NCBI RefSeq assembly: GCF_012849215.1
Contig: NZ_CP051683.1
Span: 1 to 64,000 of the forward strand
Source: Mucilaginibacter robiniae
GTDB taxonomy: Bacteria; Bacteroidota; Bacteroidia; Sphingobacteriales; Sphingobacteriaceae
DNA length: 64,000 bases
Reading direction: 5' to 3'
The translations under genes and the position numbers were made by a program. Below, piece after piece: positions 8,595-15,778 of this stretch (the stretch's first letter is position 1; each line of letters opens with the position of its first letter). The notes under the pieces are model-generated. The model was not told the DNA's origin, did no database searches, and was given only the letters and a program-made list of their open reading frames with translations.

Positions 8595-8722
8595 GTATAT
8601 GCAAAGATATAAATATATCTTGATATCATTATATCTTTATATAAATTTTTAAGCTATATCATATATTCATTGGCATAAGTTTTGTATCTTTATATATTGA
8701 TACATTGATATCATTGTACCTG
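8595..8722. promoter_or_regulatory. Divergent promoter region packed with GATATC dyads
   Basis: Between the RHH gene (leftward) and the small membrane gene (rightward) there are repeated GATATC/ATATC words, several in inverted pairs, with TATCTTTA boxes that resemble the Bacteroidota -7 element. This is the densest cluster in the window and a natural operator for the adjacent RHH protein. Confidence 0.5.
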
Positions 8723-8745
8723 ATTTTCACTTAAAGCACTTAGTT

Positions 8746-8913
8746 ATGACTTGGTTCGGAAAATTTTTAGCAGCTACATTAGTGAGTTTCTTTTTGATGA
8801 TTGGTGCTTTAGGCTCAACCCATCCAACACCATTAATACTCTTGGCGATATTAGTCTGGGTAATCTTTGTACTTACAGCATCATCAAAACCTCGCCGTAA
8901 ACGGATGTACTAA
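8746..8913 (+). CDS. Small membrane protein with basic tail (55 residues)
   Basis: Starts MTWFGKFLAATLVSFFLMIG and ends SSKPRRKRMY. Two closely spaced hydrophobic stretches (about residues 7-23 and 29-46) end in a strongly basic tail that would stay in the cytoplasm. The frame is intact from ATG to TAA, with a GATATC-rich promoter region upstream. No family is recognised. A second tiny membrane protein with a similar basic tail is encoded at 42783-42890. Confidence 0.55.
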   Translation: MTWFGKFLAATLVSFFLMIGALGSTHPTPLILLAILVWVIFVLTASSKPRRKRMY

Positions 8914-9008
8914 ACATCTATAGGTAGACTTATTGAGTGAAAGGCCAGGTTAGCTTTTCTTTTTGCTGAAAGGATTTCCTTTTCTCATGGTTTAGCTTGC
9001 AATATTAT

Positions 9009-9992
9009 CACTGACAAAAACCGAAATTCCTGTATCGATCTATTACGACAAATTCCGAACACTCAATTAAGCCCTTTCTGTTACGACAAAAACCGAATAT
9101 TCAGCTATATAGATATTCAACTATTCATATATACAGCTATACGTATCCATAGATTACGACAAATTCCGAACTTTTAGATATAATGATACCAATATATCTG
9201 ATTGATAGATATCAAGATATCTTTATATAAAGGCATCAAAAGTGTTATTACGACAAATTCCGAACTTTTAAGCTTTTTGGGGCAGTGTAATATGTCTGGG
9301 TGTACCTAAAATCAACCTATTACGACAAATTCCGAACATAGCCATTAAACGACAGCGGGAATTACGACAAAAACCGAACATTTTAAGCGGCCGCTCCCCA
9401 AATTAATTGTTATTGATCTTGATTTCTTTCCAATTTTTGTTTTATTCAATACTTTTGCAGACAAAGTGGCAGTCGAATTTTTGAAAAAGAAGTCATATCA
9501 CTAAAAATTCCTTATTTGATTAATATTTGTTTTTAATTAATTGTTAATTGTAGGGAGCCGAAACTTACAGATTAACAATAGGTTACGGGATTCTGCACGA
9601 CAAAAACCGAACTATTCACTGACAAATACCGAACATTCATTAGACAAATACCGAACATCACCAACGACAAATTCCGAACTGGGATATTAGCATTACGACA
9701 TTTTCCGAACTTTGCGTGTATGAAAGCGAAGAAGTGAAGGTCAAAAAGCCTATAACTGACAAATTCCGAACATTTGTAAGGCAATGGCCGCAAATTCAAG
9801 TATTGCCCGGGGCCATCTTTTAAAAAAAACGTTGCATCACTGACAATTTCCGAACAAAAGAGCCAACAACTATTCTGTAGGTTAGGAGCCAAACCTTTTG
9901 AAAACGACAGATTCCGAACTGTTTAGCCGAGGGTAAAATAATTAAAGCGGTATTATCGCTTAAAGACTGCTTAATTACGACAAATTCCGAAC
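9009..9992 (+). other. Replication origin with 16 direct 18-bp iterons
   Basis: Sixteen copies of the 18-bp iteron TTACGACAAATTCCGAAC or close variants (TGACAAATACCGAAC, GACAAAAACCGAAC) all point the same way. Starts: 9009, 9043, 9081, 9154, 9248, 9320, 9362, then 9595, 9617, 9639, 9662, 9693, 9754, 9838, 9902 and 9975. In the second group the first four are 22-23 bp apart, so they face the same side of the helix. The 215 bp between the groups is very AT-rich and contains the TTAATTAATTG type of sequence expected of a melting region. The last iteron ends two bases before the rep stop codon. The gap 8914-9993 holds no convincing gene. Confidence 0.9.
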
Positions 9993-9993
9993 A

Positions 9994-11040
9994 TTATTTA
10001 TTAAACTGACTCAAAAGGCTTTTTATTAAGTAAGCCTTCGGATTACCAATTTCATTTTCTGCTATGTACTCGCTAACCTCAATGATCTTTTTAATTATGT
10101 CCTGACGCTCGATTTCCGGGCTTTTAAGCACACTTTCTATGCTCATGATATCTGCATCAGTAAATCTAAAGTTATCGCGTACAATGCGCTCTATATAGGC
10201 TGTCTTTTTACCATCTTCCTCTGCAAACTCAGGAGTAATTACTTTAAAAGACAAGTGAGTAACCGTTTTACCTTCCCTGATTTCAAAATCTTTGGCTTTA
10301 CAGTTAAACCAACAATCAGCTTTTTCAAGAAGTTCTTCATATGCCGGTAGCAATACCCTCCGTTTAAAATCATAATAATTCGGATACTGATCAGCAACGC
10401 CCAGTTGTTCTTTGAGATTATCTAAGGCGATGATAAAGCCGCCTTTTTTCTTCCAACTGGAAATGATTTTGTAAAGTCGGGCGGTATACTTATTTCTTGC
10501 ATTTTGTGCAATTTCGTAGATATACCTTGTATAATTGATTGGCCGTTGGTTGGAAGGGTCTTTATCAATATCTATGAGTATTTCGGCAACCATTTTTTCC
10601 ATTTCTATAATGACGGTTGATTGATATTCCGCTTGCTCCGGCACGTCAAAATTGAATAAGTTGGTTATTTTCTTTCTTTTCTTTTCATTAGCATCGACGT
10701 ATGGAATGTTAATTACGATTCCGGCCATTTGTTGCATCGCTTCTTTCACCTCTCCATATTGCCTGGGTTTAGCAATTTCACGTAAGGGGATAGTTATACG
10801 GACTTTTTCACTCTTAGAAAATAAATCAAGCTGATAAATATTTACATTCTTCATTGACTGATTTATCGGCTCTTGAAGATAAAACATAATAGCTGTAAAA
10901 ATCTTTTCCTGAATGAGAGTATAGTTGTATACAGCATTAGTTATCCGATTAGGCTGAATTATATAATTCTTTACCTCTGGAAGCATAATTATGCGTTTGC
11001 GCTTCGCTGTTTCTTTACCTACCTTATCAGACTTTGCCAT
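9994..11040 (-). CDS. rep: Plasmid replication initiator, Rep_3 family
   Basis: A 348-residue initiator with two winged-helix domains (about residues 30-150 and 165-270), as in RepE/Pi-type iteron-binding proteins. The start of the first domain (NRITNAVYNYTLIQEKIFTA) and the NARNKYTARLYKIISSWKKK segment in the second are typical of Rep_3. It should bind the iterons lying directly downstream of its own gene and open the origin; dimers normally repress rep or pair iterons to limit copy number. A well-formed promoter lies 59 bp upstream, embedded in GATATC repeats. Confidence 0.9.
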   Translation of the reverse strand: MAKSDKVGKETAKRKRIIMLPEVKNYIIQPNRITNAVYNYTLIQEKIFTAIMFYLQEPINQSMKNVNIYQLDLFSKSEKVRITIPLREIAKPRQYGEVKEAMQQMAGIVINIPYVDANEKKRKKITNLFNFDVPEQAEYQSTVIIEMEKMVAEILIDIDKDPSNQRPINYTRYIYEIAQNARNKYTARLYKIISSWKKKGGFIIALDNLKEQLGVADQYPNYYDFKRRVLLPAYEELLEKADCWFNCKAKDFEIREGKTVTHLSFKVITPEFAEEDGKKTAYIERIVRDNFRFTDADIMSIESVLKSPEIERQDIIKKIIEVSEYIAENEIGNPKAYLIKSLLSQFNK

Positions 11041-11098
11041 AATGTTTTGTACCCTTTCTGAAATTTACTTTTTAGCTATGCGCTTTGATATCTTGATA

Positions 11099-11128
11099 CA
11101 AAGATATCATGATACATTTAATTATCAA
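11099..11128 (-). promoter_or_regulatory. Bacteroidota-type promoter of rep
   Basis: On the minus strand TTG (11126-11128) is followed after exactly 19 bp by TATCTTTG (11099-11106). This matches the Bacteroidota consensus TTG-N19-TAnnTTTG. The -7 box is part of a GATATC dyad, so a factor binding these dyads would block rep transcription. The remaining bases from 11041 to 11326 are AT-rich and show no gene. Confidence 0.7.
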
Positions 11129-11326
11129 GGATTTTTAAAGATTTGCTATAATTCTTATAAGTAAAAATAAGTTATTATTTTCTTTTTGCCGTAAAATGAA
11201 TTAGGATAGGGGAGAAGCCATTAAAATGTACTTAATTGTCTTATATATATCTTTTGTTAACAAGCAGCTTATAAAGCTTAAAAATGCCCTTACATTTTAA
11301 TGCCACCTTTACTAAATAATGCCCAT

Positions 11327-11351
11327 AAAAAAAGCCCCATTAAAGGGGCTT
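11327..11351 (-). terminator. Terminator of the DUF6876 gene
   Basis: Stem AAGCCCC / GGGGCTT (11332-11338 and 11345-11351) with a 6-nt loop and a T-run on the minus strand, five bases after the stop codon. Confidence 0.85.
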
Positions 11352-11355
11352 GTTA

Positions 11356-11715
11356 TCAGTATTCACAAGGTAGCAGTATGGTTTCATGTACAAGCCACAC
11401 GTCTAAGTTATCTGCTTTGAAGTCCGAATACTTTATTTCAATTTTCTTTAATATGTTTTTATTACCATCGGTTGCCGTTAATTCAAATTTACAACCCTGG
11501 ATTCGCTTTAAATTCCATACCTGAAACTCTTGTAAGTTTTTGATATCCCTTGAATGAATACATATCAAATCAAGTAACCAATAGCACTGGTAATTGTCTG
11601 CAAGATACTTTATGCCCTCTGTATGAGTTACCCCGAAAACGTATTTGTAAGTAGTTTCTGAGCCGCCTAAGAACTGATTAAATTCATGAGTGTTGTTCAA
11701 TCTAAAATCTTCCAT
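11356..11715 (-). CDS. DUF6876-family protein
   Basis: A 119-residue protein with the order of conserved words seen in DUF6876 (tentative, from memory of the family): YKYVFGVTHTEGIKYLADNY, then YWLLDLI, QVWNLKRI and a C-terminal DVWLVHETILLPCEY. This family is widespread on Bacteroidota mobile elements; its function is unknown. It is a single-gene unit with its own terminator and an unusual structured leader about 30 bp upstream of the start. Confidence 0.7.
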   Translation of the reverse strand: MEDFRLNNTHEFNQFLGGSETTYKYVFGVTHTEGIKYLADNYQCYWLLDLICIHSRDIKNLQEFQVWNLKRIQGCKFELTATDGNKNILKKIEIKYSDFKADNLDVWLVHETILLPCEY

Positions 11716-11747
11716 TTTCTTTAAATTTTAATCATAAACCTGAATTA

Positions 11748-11936
11748 GTTTATGTACGGTACTCCGGCTCTAAGCACGAATAAGTGCAAATAATTAGGAA
11801 AGAAAATGCGGTGGGGCTCCCTTCGGGATACCCATTTTGTTTTTTAATTATTTGATGCGATTGGAAAAGAGGGGGCCCACGTTTCGTGATTATGGGCCGA
11901 ACTTTGTATAGAAACTAATAATATGACTACACCCCC
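11748..11936 (-). promoter_or_regulatory. Structured leader candidate, copy 1
   Basis: This 190-bp non-coding stretch upstream of the DUF6876 gene is clearly homologous to 12990-13171, upstream of another unrelated gene. Shared blocks are TTTATGTACG, ACTCCGGC, GTGCAAAT, CGGGATACCCATTTT and ACTTTGTA. A GGCCCA/TGGGCC stem here corresponds to a GGCAC/GTGCC stem in the other copy, so pairing is kept while the bases change. This points to an RNA leader read on the minus strand. Confidence 0.6.
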
Positions 11937-11973
11937 GTTTCTTATAATTTAACAGCCCTCTATAATACATATT

Positions 11974-12068
11974 GCTATCAATTTGGAAGGCGCTGCCGGA
12001 GCTGGCCACGAAATAATACTATCAAAAATAAAAACCCGGACGTTCTCCAGGTTCAAGTTTTGCTATCA
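11974..12068 (+). repeat. 44-bp-phased GCTATCA array, 3 units
   Basis: GCTATCA at 11974, ACTATCA at 12018 and GCTATCA at 12062, each exactly 44 bp apart. No terminal inverted module follows; the stop codon of the next minus-strand gene lies 17 bp to the right. Confidence 0.85.
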
Positions 12069-12084
12069 AAGGCAATCCCTATCG

Positions 12085-12402
12085 TTAAAAAAGGGAGTAC
12101 TGTACTTCATGCTCTAAAACAATATATTCTTCTTTGATAAAGTGCTGAATTGCATCTTCTGCGAAGGCTTCAAAAGAAGTATAGCCGATCAATGTTTCAG
12201 GGTGAAAGTAATGCGACTTACCGTTTCTTTTGTTTGTAATTTGATTAACTACCGAAATATGCAGGTGCGAAATGCAAGGCAGACCATTATCTTTAAGGAC
12301 GTTGTACGGCTTATAGCGAAACTTTACTTCTATGTTATTGCTGCCGATTATTTTAGTGTAGGTATTCTCGGTTTGTAAATCCGTATGAATGTTGTTTTCC
12401 AT
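12085..12402 (-). CDS. Hypothetical 105-residue protein
   Basis: Not recognised. The protein is small, with mixed strands and helices and a His-rich middle (ISHLHISVVN, SHYFHPETLIGYTSFEAFAE). It has 44-bp-phased arrays on both sides, so it looks like an independent cassette. Its upstream region carries two strong hairpins. Confidence 0.55.
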   Translation of the reverse strand: MENNIHTDLQTENTYTKIIGSNNIEVKFRYKPYNVLKDNGLPCISHLHISVVNQITNKRNGKSHYFHPETLIGYTSFEAFAEDAIQHFIKEEYIVLEHEVQYSLF

Positions 12403-12455
12403 GACAAAAGCTTTATATATTTTTATTGCATGGTGAAATAACTATGAGCATATCT

Positions 12456-12525
12456 GTCAAGGGCGGTGAGGTACGAGCCGTTTATATACCCTTGACTGAT
12501 ATACAGCGAATGGTTATACCTTCGC
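12456..12525 (-). promoter_or_regulatory. Two adjacent hairpins in the leader of the 12085-12402 gene
   Basis: GTCAAGGG (12456-12463) pairs with CCCTTGAC (12489-12496), and GCGAA (12506-12510) pairs with TTCGC (12521-12525) around an inner GGT/ACC pair. They lie about 55 bp upstream of the start codon and may form a regulatory leader. No known riboswitch is recognised. Confidence 0.45.
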
Positions 12526-12579
12526 ATACTAAAAATAAAAAGCGGTCAATGGGGAACACTTACGGCTCAACATCCGAAT

Positions 12580-12674
12580 ACTATCATAAATGAGAACCAG
12601 GTAGATCTTCAGGAAAGACAAATGCTATCAAACTAAGCCGCGGATCTCGTTGCCGGCACGAAATATTGCTATCA
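12580..12674 (+). repeat. 44-bp-phased GCTATCA array, 3 units
   Basis: ACTATCA at 12580 and GCTATCA at 12624 and 12668, each exactly 44 bp apart. The second spacer (GGATCT, then GCCGGCACGAAAT) is nearly the same as spacers at 24389 and 46457. The array ends 23 bp before the stop codon of the next minus-strand gene. Confidence 0.85.
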
Positions 12675-12682
12675 TTCATAAG

Positions 12683-12706
12683 CAAAAAAAGCCTTGTTAA
12701 AGGCTT
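12683..12706 (-). terminator. Terminator with the stop codon in its loop
   Basis: AAGCCTT (12689-12695) pairs with AAGGCTT (12700-12706). The four-base loop contains the TAA stop of the gene at 12697, and a T-run follows on the minus strand. Confidence 0.75.
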
Positions 12707-12954
12707 CTATTAAGGTAAAACTCGGCTATTATCTGCGATTCAGCAATTTCTTCATCCAAAGCATCCCAGTAAAGTAAAGTTGTAATTTCATCACTAATAA
12801 CTTGCGCTTCTTCATCAGATAAGGCGAAAGCCATTTCCTTAACAGCATCTTCTTCTTTAGCAACTTTATGCTCATACATTTTGTAAGCAAACTCGGATAT
12901 ATCAACAACTCCGTATTTCGCCAATAATTCAGGATTAAAGCTTGTGTTAGTCAT
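12697..12954 (-). CDS. Hypothetical 85-residue acidic protein
   Basis: Not recognised. A small, very acidic, probably all-helical protein (MTNTSFNPELLAKYGVVDIS, then ALSDEEAQVISDEI). The coding sequence runs straight into its own terminator. Upstream lies the second copy of the structured leader. The acidity and size would fit an antitoxin-like or DNA-mimic protein, but there is no direct evidence for either. Confidence 0.55.
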   Translation of the reverse strand: MTNTSFNPELLAKYGVVDISEFAYKMYEHKVAKEEDAVKEMAFALSDEEAQVISDEITTLLYWDALDEEIAESQIIAEFYLNRSL

Positions 12955-12989
12955 ATTACAGGATTTTAAGCGTGAAACATTAAATAATT

Positions 12990-13171
12990 TATGTACGCTA
13001 CTCCGGCAATAAGACCGAATACGTGCAAATCAGTAGGGAAAAAAATGTGGTGGGGTTCCCTTTGGGATACCCATTTTTTTACCTAATGATTTGGTGCACT
13101 GGGAATAGGGCAGGGGCACATTTCGGGAATAGTGCCGATCTTTGTAGATAAATTGATTATGCTACACCACC
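12990..13171 (-). promoter_or_regulatory. Structured leader candidate, copy 2
   Basis: Homologous to 11748-11936 over its whole length. The hairpin TCCC/GGGA in the shared GGGATACCCATTTT block is kept, and the second stem is GGCAC/GTGCC instead of GGCCCA/TGGGCC. It lies about 35 bp upstream of the start of the 12697-12954 gene, the same distance as in copy 1. Confidence 0.6.
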
Positions 13172-13192
13172 CATGATATCTAAAAGAATAAT

Positions 13193-13732
13193 TTACTGGT
13201 TGCCCTTTACCAAATTCCAGATTTTCCGCATAAGGGATTTATCAGTTAGGGTTATATAGTAATCGGTAACATCATCAACTCCCTCTTTTGTAAGTTTATG
13301 CTGCATAAACGAAACTTCTAAATTACCTTTTGTAAAATAATTAACCAACCCACCATTGCTTACCTCTGTCCCGTTTGCAATGAAACCCAAGGCTTTGACA
13401 TTGGCTTTGAATTTGGCATAATCCGTCTGCAATAAACTGTAAAACGACACCTCGTAAAAGATATCTCTATTTGATTTCTTTTCGATACTCATGTATGAAG
13501 TTGAATACTTTGAATTTTTGTGATAGCTATAACTAACTGCTGATAACAATTCGTCGTTATCGTTTTTTATAGTATCGACACCTGAAAAACTAAACCCTTT
13601 TTCACTTAAATAATCGTCTGATTCCTCTACAGTATGGCGTAGCATGTAAAGTAGGTCAGAATAGGTTATGCGCTGAGCAAACGTAGGAATAGATAAGAAT
13701 AGTAAAAAAAGGATTACGGTAAAGGCTTTCAT
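13193..13732 (-). CDS. Hypothetical secreted protein (179 residues)
   Basis: A signal peptide (MKAFTVILFLLFLSIPTFAQ, cleavage after AQ) is followed by a soluble domain of about 160 residues with alternating strands (AVSYSYHKNSKYSTSYMSIE). No family is recognised. The start is the ATG at 13730-13732; the frame stays open upstream to 13894 but that part would translate the 44-bp-phased array and is not coding. Single-gene unit. Confidence 0.65.
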   Translation of the reverse strand: MKAFTVILFLLFLSIPTFAQRITYSDLLYMLRHTVEESDDYLSEKGFSFSGVDTIKNDNDELLSAVSYSYHKNSKYSTSYMSIEKKSNRDIFYEVSFYSLLQTDYAKFKANVKALGFIANGTEVSNGGLVNYFTKGNLEVSFMQHKLTKEGVDDVTDYYITLTDKSLMRKIWNLVKGNQ

Positions 13733-13786
13733 TGTTGAATATAAGCCCGAATGTACCCAACATTGATTAAATGACAAAATCATACA

Positions 13787-13892
13787 TGATAGCAAAAAGG
13801 GACAGTGTGCCTGGCTGCAGCGTGGATTTTTGCTATCAGTTCTTTTGTGGGCCTGGCCTGATCTGTCGATGCTCCGGCTTTTATATGATAGC
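13787..13892 (+). repeat. 44-bp-phased array with terminal module
   Basis: GCTATCA at 13832-13838 is closed by TGATAGC at 13886-13892 (61 bp in all, the terminal module). A degenerate heptamer (GATAGCA) starts at 13788, again 44 bp to the left. Confidence 0.8.
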
Positions 13893-13927
13893 AATTCTAC
13901 AAAGCAAAGTGGCTCGGGTTGGAAATA

Positions 13928-14326
13928 TCAATCCTTGAACAAATTCGTCAATATAAACAAGGACAATTCAGTGTTATCCTGCACGTCTTGTCGTAAAATA
14001 GTTTCCTCTGCTAACTTGTTTAGAGGGTTGCTATGTGAGAATTTATAAACGGGGCTCTCGGCATAACCGGTATTTACTTCTGAAATAAAATAGCCTAACT
14101 GAAATACAGAAAACTTAAGTTGACTATCCTTTACCTGCCATGTGCCAACGGTAACAAACTGGTCTGTACCATAGACCTTTGTACATACGTCCCCTGTGTT
14201 GCTATTTGAACCGCTAAAATGACCTTTTGAAAAAAGTAGCAGTTCTAAGCTGCCAATGGTAAAAACCCTGTAAAGTTGGCTATTGGCTTTATAGCAGTCT
14301 TTTAAGCTTCCAACAATTTGCTCCAT
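13928..14326 (-). CDS. Hypothetical 132-residue protein
   Basis: Not recognised. Starting at the ATG at 14324-14326 (MEQIVGSLKDCYKANSQLYR), it looks like a small beta-rich protein (LYRVFTIGSLELLLFSKGHF, GTWQVKDSQLKFSVFQLGYF), perhaps a calycin-like or pleckstrin-like sheet. An earlier in-frame start at 14392 lies inside the terminator hairpin of the preceding gene and is rejected. Confidence 0.5.
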   Translation of the reverse strand: MEQIVGSLKDCYKANSQLYRVFTIGSLELLLFSKGHFSGSNSNTGDVCTKVYGTDQFVTVGTWQVKDSQLKFSVFQLGYFISEVNTGYAESPVYKFSHSNPLNKLAEETILRQDVQDNTELSLFILTNLFKD

Positions 14327-14364
14327 AGTATCGGGTTCAAAAGCAAAGTAAGCAAACGTCCCCA

Positions 14365-14399
14365 AATAAAAAAGGGCGCTGGCCGAAACCAACGCCCTT
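14365..14399 (-). terminator. Terminator of the interrupted lipoprotein gene
   Basis: An 11-bp stem with one mismatch (AAGGGCG-TGG / CCA-CGCCCTT at 14372-14382 and 14389-14399) is followed by a T-run on the minus strand, 33 bp after the stop codon at 14432. Confidence 0.85.
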
Positions 14400-14431
14400 G
14401 ATTGAACCCTTCCAGGAACGGCAAAAAATTA

Positions 14432-14890
14432 TTAAGCTGATATGTCTAAGTTTTTAGAAACGGGTTCTGTTACCTGTCCAACAGGTAAAGCCGTATAGTT
14501 ATAGGTTTCAATAACCTTATCATCCGCAAACACTTTTATGACTGCGCTTATCGGTGTCTGGTTTACTGCATCTGTATTTTTAGTTTGAGTGGCCGACAAG
14601 AGAAAGCCTAATTTATTGACAGCTTCTTTACTTTGAACAACCAGTTTTGAGTTAGTTAGATCGGTAATGTAATTATAGGCGTTCCCCTGTGAGATAACTT
14701 GCGTCCACTGGGCAGAAGCAGGAGTAGTAATAACAGGCTCAACAAACTCCCCTTTTCCTTTCGTCAAGGAGTTTATTGTAAAAAGAAGTTGGTAGTTTTG
14801 ATAATCGCCTGAAAACTCAACCTCTATCCGAACTTTTTTTTCTGAACGGCGCTGCGTTTCATCATCTTCTTTTTTGCTACATGAGGCAAA
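14432..14890 (-). pseudogene. Lipoprotein gene, 3' part (interrupted by the IS21-family element)
   Basis: The reading continues from the IS end into a typical mature lipoprotein (SCSKKEDDETQRRSEKKV) and ends at TAA 14432. Removing the IS (14891-17510) and one copy of the 5-bp repeat GCAAA joins this part in frame with the 5' part at 17511-17554. The restored product has 165 residues and the signal peptide MKKLLSIFLVALAFASC. The mature part is beta-rich and not assigned to a family. As it stands the gene lacks its start and signal peptide, so it is inactive unless the IS excises precisely. Confidence 0.85.
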
Positions 14891-15009
14891 TAGGTATTCC
14901 GGGGATGTTGACCAGGCTATTCCGTGGCAAACTGACCAGTCTGAGAACTGGCGGAATGATGCAGCCAATGCTGTAGAAGCATTATTACAAAGTTAGCTAT
15001 CTCAAGTTA

Positions 15010-15762
15010 TTATTGGTAACTGATTTCCTTTTCATCAGCCCTGCGTTTTTTTCTCATGGATTCACCCTTGAGATCCAGCCGGTGAGCGCTGTGTACGATA
15101 CGGTCTAATATTGCATCAGCTATTGTTTTTTCACCGATGACCTCATGCCATTTACTGACCGGAAGCTGTGAGGTAATGATCAGGGATGCTTTACCATGCC
15201 GGTCTTCAATGATCTCCATCAGGGCAGCCCTGTTTTGTGCATCAAAAGGCTGCAAGCCAAAGTCATCGAGTATGAGCAGTTGCTGGCGTTCAATCTTTGC
15301 GATCTCTTTGATGTAGGAGCCATCAGCCTTGGCCATCTTGAGTTTGGCAAATAGCTTGGGTGTACTGGCATAGAATACCCTATAGCCCTGCATACAGGCC
15401 TGGTAACCAATAGCAGAGGCGATGTAGCTTTTGCCAATGCCGGTGCTGCCGGTCAGGAGCACATTCTCATTGCGCTCAATGAAGGTGCAGTCCGCCAGGC
15501 GCATGACCAGGTTGCGGTCAATGCTCCGCTCTGCCTGGTAGTTCACCTCTTCAATGGACGCTTTGTAGCGGAACTTGGCATGATAGATCTGGCGCTCTAT
15601 ACGCCGGTTATGCCGGTCATCCCATTCGGCATCCACCAGGTAGGCCAAGAGTTCATCGGCCGTGTAGTGATCTGTTTGCCCGGTTTCCAGGCTGCTTTGA
15701 AAAGCATGGAACATGCCGAAGAACTTCATCTTCCGCAGTTTGTCTAAAGTGTTTGTATTCAT
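15010..15762 (-). CDS. istB: IS21-family helper ATPase IstB
   Basis: A 250-residue AAA+ ATPase related to DnaC. Walker A is TGSTGIGKS at about residue 104 and Walker B is LLILDDFG near residue 164. IstB forms a filament on target DNA and activates the IstA transposase. The start MNTNTLDKLRKMKFFGMFHA (ATG at 15760-15762) agrees with the family; the frame is open further upstream into istA but those residues are atypical. The gene follows istA after 16 bp. Confidence 0.93.
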   Translation of the reverse strand: MNTNTLDKLRKMKFFGMFHAFQSSLETGQTDHYTADELLAYLVDAEWDDRHNRRIERQIYHAKFRYKASIEEVNYQAERSIDRNLVMRLADCTFIERNENVLLTGSTGIGKSYIASAIGYQACMQGYRVFYASTPKLFAKLKMAKADGSYIKEIAKIERQQLLILDDFGLQPFDAQNRAALMEIIEDRHGKASLIITSQLPVSKWHEVIGEKTIADAILDRIVHSAHRLDLKGESMRKKRRADEKEISYQ

Positions 15763-15778
15763 ATGACTTGATTCGTGT

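Noticed and set aside
9387..9394. GCGGCCGC in the AT-rich origin as a cloning scar
   Set aside because: A single rare-cutter site without any vector sequence around it is not evidence of engineering.
9572..9892. Open frame of 106 codons on the minus strand inside the origin
   Set aside because: It covers the iterons, whose repeats create an open frame; the product has no protein-like composition.
13733..13894. N-terminal extension of the secreted protein at 13193-13732
   Set aside because: The extension translates the 44-bp-phased array; the signal peptide at 13732 gives a clear start.
14893..14968. MAASFRQFSDWSV-type N-terminus of the lipoprotein fragment
   Set aside because: These codons belong to the end of the IS21-family element; the true 5' end lies at 17554 on the other side of the element.
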